Source: Budorcas taxicolor (Eukaryota > Chordata > Mammalia > Artiodactyla > Bovidae). Taken from it: a DNA stretch of 64,000 bases. This document shows positions 56,047 through 64,000 of the stretch, piece after piece; the stretch's first letter is position 1; every line of letters begins with the position of its first letter. The stretch lies in contig NC_068910.1 in assembly GCF_023091745.1 (NCBI RefSeq), positions 40,845,272 through 40,909,271 of the forward strand, read 5' to 3'. The notes under the pieces are model-generated. The model was not told the origin of the DNA, searched no databases, and worked only from the letters and a program-made list of their open reading frames with translations. Both the position numbers and the translations under genes were made by a program.

Positions 56047-56573
56047 TTTCAGGTGCTCAGTTGTGTCCTACTCTTTGCAACCCCATGGACTGCAGCACAC
56101 CAGGCTTCCCTATCCTTCACCATCTCCTGGAGTTTGCTCAAACTCATGTCCATTGAGTCAGTGATGCCATCCAACCATCTCATCCTCTGTTGTCCCCTTC
56201 TCCTTTTGCTTTCAATCTTTCTCAGCATCAGGATCTTTTCCAATGAGTCGCCTCTTCGCATCAGATGGCCAAAGTATTGGGGCTTCAGCTTTAGCATCAG
56301 CCCTTCCAATGAATATTCAGGGTTGATTTCCATTAGGATTGACTGGTTTGATCTTGCTTTCAAAGGGACTCTCAAGAGTCTTCTCCAGCACCACAGTTTG
56401 AAGGCATCAATTCTTCAGCACTCAACCTTCTTTATGGTCCAACTCTTATATCCATACATGACTACTAGAAAAACCATAGCTTTGACTATATGGATCTTTT
56501 TAGGCAAAGTGATGTCTCTGCTTTTTAATACACTGTTCTAGGTTTTTCTTCCAAGGAAAATATCTCTTAATTT
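56047..56573 (-). mobile_element. BovB 3' fragment
   Basis: An antisense BovB from its tail (tgctcagttgtgtcctactc) to cttccaaggaaaatatctct. Shows more substitutions and a deletion near 56355, so an older copy than those at 53-55 kb. Confidence 0.93.
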
Positions 56574-58254
56574 CAGAATCATAAGCCTTTGAGATTATTC
56601 AATCTCATGGTTTTGCCGCATATTTCTCTAGAGGCTTCCTTGGTGTTTAGATGGCATGAGCCCCTCAGTTCCACTCTAATTCAGTCAGTGTCATTTCTGT
56701 GTAACCAATTATATTTTTCTGATGTTTCCATATAAAAACCTCCTTAAAAACCAACAAATGAACAAAATACACACACAAAAGCTTCTGATTCTAAGAAAAA
56801 ATGTTCAGCCACCAAAATAGTCCAATTCCCTCAGTTTGCAGAATGAGTAATTTGAGGCACAAAAGAGTCAAGGACACACTCATGGTTCCAATGCCCAGTT
56901 CTGTCTACTGTATGCATGTAACGATGTATAACCTTGATCTCAACATGACTGTCAGTGATGGCAGCAAATTCAGACTTTGTAAGATCTTGTCTCTGTGTCT
57001 TTCTGATAACCAGATGAAGTAGATGAGCTCAGTTTGAGCTCAAAAATGTTCAGTTACTCACACTAAATTTTGTTATTTATGTCCATATCTTTTCCTTCTC
57101 AGGAATCAGGTCATGTATGTTTACATTCCTTTTCAGGGCAGGCTCTACTATATTCCCTTGGCTGTGGATACCTGCTTTAATTACATGTTGGACGCAACTG
57201 AAATAAGACACACCTGTGTGTCAGTGACTCTGTATCTCTGAACATAGTGATTCTATCAGTAAAATGTGCCCTGAAGTCATCCGAGCAGTACCAATGAATT
57301 GAGAGAGCAATGAGCTAAGGTTATGTTCTTACCTATAAGGGAAAGTTATTTTTGTTTGTTTGTTTGTCTTTTTGTTTTTTTTTTGTTTTTTTTTTTTAAC
57401 AAACACTCTTCTAAAGATGCTCAGACCAGACATAAGGTAATTGGTTGTAAAGATTTCAGAATATATTGCAGAAAACTCTAGGCAAATGGCATCTTAGAAA
57501 TATTACCTATTCAACACAGTGGATTTTGAAGCTACTCCACTCCAGTGAGAGAGTTCACTTCCTTACATTCAAGGGTTTAAAATTTAAACAGAGCAATGCG
57601 CAAAGAACTTCGGCCTATCTGGTGCGTACACTTCCAAAAGCTTTAATATTTGAGAAAGTTTCAACTGTGCAAACACAGCCAACCATACTTTTATTACTAC
57701 CAGTTTCTGAATATGGCTGAGGAGAGAAAACCCCACTGTATTTTCTTTTAAAAGCTTATAATAAGATAGAACTAGCAGATAGGATATGGCCGTAAGGTGA
57801 CTTCACTGTATAACTCTTTTAAAAGTTCTCAACACTAAATTACCCTTAGTCTTTGACTCAGCATTTTACAAGCTAATACCAGAACATCTACTCAGACTTT
57901 ATTAAAAACTCTTGAGAGAACTGTAATCCCATTTCTGAAAATTTTTTGAAGAATTTAAAATGTCTGGAAAGAAAAATAGTGGGTACTGTAAGTACATTTT
58001 GTTGAAAATCTCATTTAATTTTATTCAACATGAGTTCAGTTTTAACTTAGAAGTAAAAATTAGTGAGCTAGTGAAGAGAAACGGCAATGCTTCACTGATT
58101 AGAATATGCGCACCTATATATGTAGGTTTTCTAGATAAGTGAACCTTATGCCCTTCACACTGCTTTTTTTAATCCAAATAATTTTGTAAAGACATTCACA
58201 TACTTTCTTACATAGAAGGTGTTAATCACAATTAATGCCATTAATATGTTGAGG
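56574..58254. other. Mostly unique DNA
   Basis: A possible antisense MIR piece lies at about 56835-56905 (tgagtaatttgaggcacaaa, agagtcaaggacacactc). A (tttg)n/poly-T tract is at 57349-57398. No gene recognised. Confidence 0.45.
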
Positions 58255-58375
58255 GCAGGTTCTTAGGTCAGAATATCTGGATTCGTATTCTAGCTCTGTA
58301 ACTTGCTAATCCTGCAACCTTTGGCATGTTACTTACCTTCTCTGAGTCTGAGTCCTCATATATAAAGTGGAAATA
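58255..58375 (+). mobile_element. MIR SINE
   Basis: Sense MIR: taggtcagaatatctggatt, cgtattctagctctgtaact, tgctaatcctgcaacctttg, gcatgttacttaccttctct, tcatatataaagtggaaata. Good order match. Confidence 0.85.
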
Positions 58376-58402
58376 ATTATAATATATATATTATATATAT
58401 AT
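58376..58402. repeat. (AT)n tract
   Basis: A short imperfect (AT)n run at the 3' end of the MIR. Confidence 0.85.
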
Positions 58403-58785
58403 CTCAGGAATGGAATAAAAAACCTATGCAAATCACTTATGCCTAATTTATGGTATAAAAGTATACAGAATAGAAGCAATGTGAGAATCATGTAGTATAA
58501 TTAGTTATTATTGCAATTGCTATTTTTATGGTGCTGATTTAATATATAGCCCATTCTATCCTGACCCCTGTGTCAGCTATTGCTTTCCTTGCATTTTTCA
58601 CCATCTTCCCACCTTATGTCCTTTCCCCAAATTCTTCCATCTGTTTCTAATCTGCCATGAATTTGACAACTAAATAAGAAATTTTACTGAGAATAATAAA
58701 CTACTGGGAAGTTAGTAGACTCTTAAAGAATATGGATTTAACATAAGAGTTCAGAGAAAGATTTTTGGCTCTGAGTTTTGTGGGG
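58403..58785. other. Unique non-coding DNA
   Basis: No gene or repeat recognised. Confidence 0.35.
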
Positions 58786-59145
58786 TTTTTTTTTTTTTTC
58801 ATTTTTATTTCATTTTATTTACTGGAGTATAGTTGGCTTACAGTGCTATATTAGTTTCTGGTGCACAGCAAAGTGAATCAGCCATATATCCCCTCTGTTT
58901 TGGATTTCCTTCCCATTTAGGTCACCAGAGAAGACTGAGTAGAATTCCCTATATTATACAGTAGGTTCTCATTAGTTATCTATTTTATACTCTATCAATA
59001 GTGGATATGTGTCAATCCCAATCTCCCAATTCATCACCCTCTCCCCTCCACTTTCCTCTTTAGTATCCATACTTTAGTTTCCTACATCTGTGTCCCTATT
59101 TCTGCTTTGCAAGTAAGATCATCTATACCATTTTTCTAATTTTTA
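58786..59145 (-). mobile_element. Cetartiodactyl L1 3' end
   Basis: An antisense L1 tail: T-run, tttattttatttactggagt-like opening, atagttggcttacagtgcta, tagtttctggtgcacagcaa, acagtaggttctcattagtt, tttcctacatctgtgtccct. It is older than the L1_BT-type tails and 5'-truncated at about 360 bp. Confidence 0.85.
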
Positions 59146-59663
59146 TTTCAGTGTTTGGGAATTTGTTGTATGGAAGTTTCTGGAAATTTAATTTGCTGTA
59201 AAATATGCTTAAATTATATATAAACAATTTAATTCTGCCTACTTTTTCATTACACATAGCCTACACATTTTATTTTGGCAATATAAAATGAAGCTCCTCA
59301 TTTTCTTTAACTGTGTAATAGTTGCTTGCAGTTTTAAAACAATTTATACAGAATGGACATTTTTAGATTAGGGGGTCCTATTGCAAACAAAGTTTATTTT
59401 TCATATGAAATCAGTATTCCAACAACTCTTAAAATGATTTGATGAAAAAGAGGAAAGGACTCTCACTAATTTCACTGTTCTGACACATGGATTATTTCTA
59501 GTTTTATGCATTCCTTTATAGTTCTTAGGCATAAACACACAAACTCTTAAGTCATTTTGATAATATATAAAGACTAGGAATATCAGGCTTTTCTTAATGT
59601 GTCTGAAAAGCTTTAACCTGAACACTATAGATCTGAAAATAAATTCTTCTTTTTAATCATGAA
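59146..59663. other. Unique AT-rich DNA
   Basis: No gene or repeat recognised. Confidence 0.35.
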
Positions 59664-59868
59664 CTCAATCGCTCAGTCATGTCCGACTCTTTGCGACCCC
59701 ATGGACTGTAGCCCACCAGGCTCCTCCATCCATGGGATTCTCCAGGCAAGAATACTGGAGTGGGTTGCCATTTCCTTCTCCAGGGGATCTTCCAGAACCC
59801 TGGGATTGAACCCAGGTCTCCCACATTAGAGGCAGACGCTTTAACCTCTGCGCCACCAGGGAAGCCCC
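59664..59868 (-). mobile_element. Bov-tA SINE, full length
   Basis: Antisense Bov-tA: tail (aatcgctcagtcatgtccga), body (ccaggcaagaatactggagt), head (ttgaacccaggtctcccaca, tctgcgccaccagggaagcc). Close to the third head of the 51-kb array, so likely the same young subfamily. Confidence 0.95.
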
Positions 59869-59886
59869 AATACTGAACCAGTAAAG

Positions 59887-60052
59887 AAATCAAAATGATG
59901 GTATGGGGAGGGAGGTGGGAGGGGGGTTCAGTATGGGGAACACGTGTATACCTGTGGCGGATTCATGCTGATGTATGGCAAAACCAATACAATATTGTAA
60001 AGTAATTAACCTCCAATTAAAATAAATAAATTTATATAAAAAAATCAAAATG
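59887..60052 (+). mobile_element. Ruminant L1 3' end with 11-bp TSD
   Basis: A sense L1_BT-like tail of about 144 bp (59898-60041) ending in an A-rich tract, flanked by aaatcaaaatg at 59887-59897 and 60042-60052. Extremely 5'-truncated and probably young. Confidence 0.95.
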
Positions 60053-61984
60053 TACTCTTTGTAGTGGATATGTTTCTCAGTTTCAGACAAAGAACCAAGA
60101 ATAAGAAAGACATATATTAATTTACAGATGATGATGAGAAATATTTCAAATGAAAGCATATTCAGAACCTTTCGCAATCATATTCCTCTCTGCTTATGCA
60201 TATTTTAATCACACACTGATACCAATTATTCCATAAAAGACCAGAAAATCACTTTTTGAAGGTTATCAGCATCACACAGTGTTTAATCAAACAGTGAAAT
60301 AAATTAAGATTCTGGAAAGTGATTATAGTCATTTAGTACACATACAAAAATGGATTGGACTGTTAGAAATTTAAATTATGTTAAGACTTTTTAAAATGTC
60401 ATTGGATTATTCCATGGACTGCTGAAAACATTTTTTCCCAAAGAGTCATAATTTATTGTTACTGAGTTGGGAATAGGTTTGGCTTGAGTAATTTTGTTCT
60501 ATAATGTTCTTTCTGAAATAACAGATGTTCTTGATAGAAAAAAATCCTGAGGTAGAAATTCTCATATGTTATATAATGGAAAGAGAATAGGTCATACTGT
60601 TGTCATACTAGTAAAGAGGTACTTTTTAAAGAATAGGCAACAGAGGAAGTCTCATTTCTCTGCATATCATGGGGCTTTCTTACATAATTTGTTATTAACT
60701 GAAAAGCAAAATAATTTGTATGAAAAACTATGAATGATTTAGAAAAGTGTTAACCAAAAGTTGCAGCATTTTATATCAGTTGTGTTTAAAAAATATGAAT
60801 GCATAAGCTCTAAACATTTTTACATATCATATCTTTATTTAGAATCTCATTTGTTCTTGATTTAAATATATTTGTGCCTTTGATAGTAAGTGTTTAGATG
60901 GCTTTACAGATTTCCCAAGTTGCCAATGTCCCTACTGTAAGTGTTCAAGAGTTCAGGGCAGGAAAATTGTTGGCCCTGACTCTTAGTGACCATGAAGTAT
61001 TTTAGACTGGTCAATGCTTGTTTCTGTGCTGGAGGTCTGTGAAGTATGCATTTTCTCTGGCTCTCCTCCTGGTTTCTGTCTTCCCCGTTTTCCCACTTGA
61101 CCTCCATCATCCTTATTGTAGCCTGGCTACATCTTCTTGACTATCTTGATCCTCACGAGGTCTTCATTTAGCAGTTTCATTTTTCTGTTTGCAACCTCGA
61201 ATTGTTACCAAGTCACCCAGTCATCATTGCCCCAAAAGAAACACTGAAGCTCCTCCCTTTAGCAAATTCCTTCTTTAATACGTTGTCTATAAATATTTTC
61301 TTCTTTGAATAATAAATGTCATTAAACCCACTTGCATCCTTGAAGTTCAGATCAGTGATTCTCTAGTCCAGCTGAAAATGACTTTCTGTTTCACCATGAT
61401 AAAACCATTAGGCAGGCATATTTCAGGTCACAAGTTTCTGATAAAGTGAGTCCATGATGAAAACATAACTAGACCCAAATTGTTCAGACTCCTGAACCAT
61501 CCATAAATATAAAATAGTTGCTTTTCGCTGCTCCCAGTCATCTACCTTTCCATATTGGAATTGACAGCTGCTCTACAATTTAAAATTGAAATTTCCAATT
61601 TTCAGTAACAGTTATTCTTTGGGGCTAGGACCAAAGAAAGATTCTGCTAAGCGTCATCATTGGCTTGGCACAAAGGCTAATTTCATTCTTTCTTCCAGGT
61701 CCCTCTGTCTTATCTTACCTCAGTCTTGACTTGAAGGTTTCTAAAGGAATCAGATCACAAGGTTCTTTCCCTCCTCACATGTTATTGTAGAAACAGTGGT
61801 TGGCAGTAGGACATCAGCATAACTATCTTATGCTTTCTTTCCATCTCAGGGACTTACTAGTGCAGATTCTACTGGAATTTACCCTGTTATCATGCTTTGT
61901 TGCTTTTGTCTTCAATTTAACTCCTTTACCTATCACTGCCCTGTATTTTTTGTGTCAGTGCCATTTTAAAATTGTTTACAGTGC
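60053..61984. other. Unique DNA, low repeat density
   Basis: No gene or confident repeat recognised. It is an AT-rich stretch with only short frames. Confidence 0.45.
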
Positions 61985-62056
61985 TGATGGTTTTTTTTTT
62001 TTAAGTTTTTTATTTTTTTAATTTTAAAATCTTTAATTCTTACATGTGATGGTTTT
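61985..62056 (-). mobile_element. Ultrashort L1 insertion (~52 bp) with TSD
   Basis: tgatggtttt repeats at 61985-61994 and 62047-62056. Between them lie a T-run and taattttaaaatctttaatt, cttacatg, an antisense ruminant L1 tail. Only the last few dozen bases of L1 were copied. Confidence 0.78.
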
Positions 62057-62369
62057 GTTACTACCATAATAGAGACTCATCATAAGACATGACTGAAACC
62101 AAAAAAATAACTGAAGTTACTGTGTTAGAGGATATCACTAGACCTAGTTCTTACAGACCAAATGGGCATGTGGAGCACAGTTAGTGAAGAACACAGCAAT
62201 GGGAAAAGGTCAGGTGAAAACCAAATAATAATCAGCAAGGTCTGGCTTAAGTCATAGGAAGCAAATCATGGAGATTGAGTTCAGAGATTAATTAGAGTTT
62301 TATATTTAGATTGAGTCAGGACAACTTTGCAAGAGTACTAGTCTCTCAGAATATAGTATCAAGATAGGA
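62057..62369. other. Unique non-coding DNA
   Basis: No gene or repeat recognised. Confidence 0.35.
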
Positions 62370-62740
62370 GTTTATGTGTGAAATAGAATGAGAAAAAGTG
62401 CTGTGTAGGAGACTGATTATTAAAATGGTCAATTGTTTCCTTCTATCTATGCTATCTTCAGTGTAAATCTTCATTTCTTCCATCAAGGAATCTATTTCCC
62501 CATCTCATAAATAAGGCTGTTTTTGTGGCTTGAGACCTTCTTTGGCCAACTGAATATGGCTGAAGTGGCAGGGGGCCTGTTCTAAGCCACAGCATTAGAA
62601 GACTTTGCCATCTTTCTCTTGCTGTCTTGGATCCCTGCAAGCTACCAGGTGAAAAAGTCCAGCATAGCTTGCTGCAGGGCAAGAGATCACGTGGAGAAAG
62701 AGACACAGCCTGCTGAAGCTGTCCTTGACCAGGTGGGCCT
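62370..62740 (+). mobile_element. MaLR/MLT1-type LTR fragment (probable)
   Basis: The order ttggccaactgaatatggct, gaagtggcagggggcctgtt, ctaagccacagcattagaag, gcaagctaccaggtg, gcttgctgcagggcaagaga fits an old ERVL-MaLR-type LTR, related in style to 34751-35345. The 3' end is missing. Confidence 0.6.
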
Positions 62741-63164
62741 CAGCTTCCCATAAGTCAATCTCACAACTCCTTTAAACACAAAAAGTTTGTACAGAGTTTG
62801 GATTCCATGTTAGAAAGCAAGATCCATTCAACCATTTTAATATTGAATATCCAAGATATTAATTCAGTGTTTTGTCTTTTTTATTTTTTCCCAGAGAATG
62901 GAATTTGTTCTGGGTTTAGAATGAGCTTAAGCGCCTCAGGTCAGGACTCTACAACGTGGGAGAAATCATAGAGATTGTTATTGAAAGAAGTATTTTGAAA
63001 AAACAAGTCAGCTAAACTCCTTTCATTCATTAAACATATTTGTTAAAAGGGAAGCTGGCCCAAAAGAAGTTAAATGGTAGAAAGCTGTCCTTTAAGATTT
63101 TAAATGCTAGTTAAGGATTTTGCTAATCAGAGATTCTGTAAAACAAACAATAGTATTGGCAAGA
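62741..63164. other. Unique non-coding DNA
   Basis: No gene or repeat recognised. Confidence 0.35.
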
Positions 63165-63452
63165 TTATGGAGAAATTAGAATACTATATGCTGTTCTTAG
63201 GAATGTAAAATCACTAAACTACTATGGAAAGCAATATGGGGATTCCTCAAAAAGTTAAAAATAGAAGAATCATATGATTCAGTAATCCCACTTCAGGTTA
63301 TAGATCCAAAAACTGATATCAGGATCTTAAAGTGATATTGGTATTCCCATGTTTCTTGTGGCATTATTCACAATAGCCAAAGGATATAGATAAATTTCAT
63401 TGACCAATGATCATATAAAGGAAATGTGATATATGCATATAGTGGTATATCC
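63165..63452 (+). mobile_element. Old L1 LINE ORF2 3' fragment
   Basis: Sense L1 ORF2 end: actactatggaaagcaatat, ggggattcctcaaaaagtta, aaaatagaagaatcatatga, ttcacaatagccaaaggata. It stops where the BovB begins, so it is probably split by it. Confidence 0.8.
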
Positions 63453-64000
63453 AGTTCATTTCAGTTCAGTCGCTCTGTCATGTCCGACTCTTTGCGACCC
63501 CATGAATCGCAGCACGCCAGGCCTCCCTGTCCATCACCAATTCCCGGAGTTCACTCAGACGCGCATCCATCGAGTCAGTGATGCCATCCAGCCATCTCAT
63601 CCTCTGCCGTCCCCTTCTCCTCCTGCCCCCAATCCCTCCCAGCATCAGAGTCTTTTCCAATGAGTCAGCTCTTCGCATGAGGTGGCCAAAGTACTGGAGT
63701 TTCAGCTTCAGCATCATTCCCTCCAAAGAAATCCCAGGGCTGATCTTTAGAATGGACTGTGGATCTCCTTGCAGTCCAAGGGACTCTCAAGAGTCTTCTC
63801 CAACACCACAGTCCAAAAGCATCAATTCTTTGGCGCTCAGCCTTCTTCACAGTCCAAATCTCACATCCATACATGACCACAGGAAAAACCATAGCCTTTA
63901 CTAGACGGACCTTTGTTGGCAAAGAAATGTCTCTGCTTCTCAAAATGCTATCTAGGTTGGTCATAACTTTTCTTCCAAGGAGTAAGCATCTTTTAATTCC
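63453..64000 (-). mobile_element. BovB LINE, continues past the window
   Basis: An antisense BovB beginning with its tail (tttcagttcagtcgctctgt) and still inside the C-terminal coding part at 64000 (tcttccaaggagtaagcatc). Its minus-strand remnants (63478-63726, 63665-63964) are nearly consensus (TNLDSILRSRDISLPTKV, GCEIWTVKKAERQRIDAF) but are joined through a frameshift near 63750. The element's 5' part lies outside the window. Confidence 0.95.

Overview
The window is ruminant nuclear DNA and reads as intergenic or deep-intronic sequence. The diagnostic content is BovB (RTE-clade LINE), BOV-A2 and Bov-A SINEs, Bov-tA SINEs with a tRNA-derived head, young bovid-type L1 3' ends, and one CHR-2-type cetartiodactyl SINE. 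This combination fits a pecoran ruminant such as cattle, sheep or goat; the species cannot be decided from sequence alone. Beneath lie older mammalian repeats: MIR, L2, L1M-type L1, MaLR-type LTRs, hAT-Charlie MER5A, and a palindromic DNA transposon. All family names come from recognised consensus motifs, not from a database search.

Layout. 1-9 kb: mostly unique AT-rich DNA with small Bov-A/BovB/Bov-tA pieces, an L2 and a (TG)n tract. 9.1-13.2 kb: an antisense BovB 3' fragment carrying a BOV-A2, abutting a nearly full-length sense BovB (10015-13197) with endonuclease and reverse transcriptase remains. 13.7-24.7 kb: mostly old repeats (MIR, L2, MaLR LTR, palindromic MITE) and very little young repeat DNA. 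24.7-31.9 kb: BovB, Bov-tA and Bov-A insertions, a directly duplicated segment of about 110 bp, and an L1 split by one BovB and two BOV-A2 copies. 32.0-34.75 kb: a long old L1 split by two Bov-tA. 34.75-44 kb: LTR-like DNA, an L1 tail, Bov-tA, CHR-2, MIR and unique DNA. 44-52 kb: an L1 split by SINEs, a MER5A split by a Bov-tA, BOV-A2, and a three-head Bov-tA cluster. 52.2-55.8 kb: a three-layer nest, with Bov-A inside BovB inside L1. 56-64 kb: BovB pieces, L1 tails, an ultrashort L1 insertion, and a BovB running off the right edge.

No host protein-coding gene, tRNA, rRNA or CpG island could be supported. The only open frames with recognisable homology are decayed BovB fragments with frameshifts and stops. 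Their endonuclease/RT machinery would once have mobilised BovB and probably the Bov-A and Bov-tA SINEs, which share its 3' tail. Target-site duplications (TSDs) can be read for more than a dozen insertions, and nesting gives their relative ages. No new gene system was found. The observations most worth checking are the ~110-bp direct duplication, the multi-head Bov-tA arrays, the head-to-head BovB pair, the nested insertions, and the 10-kb interval poor in young repeats.
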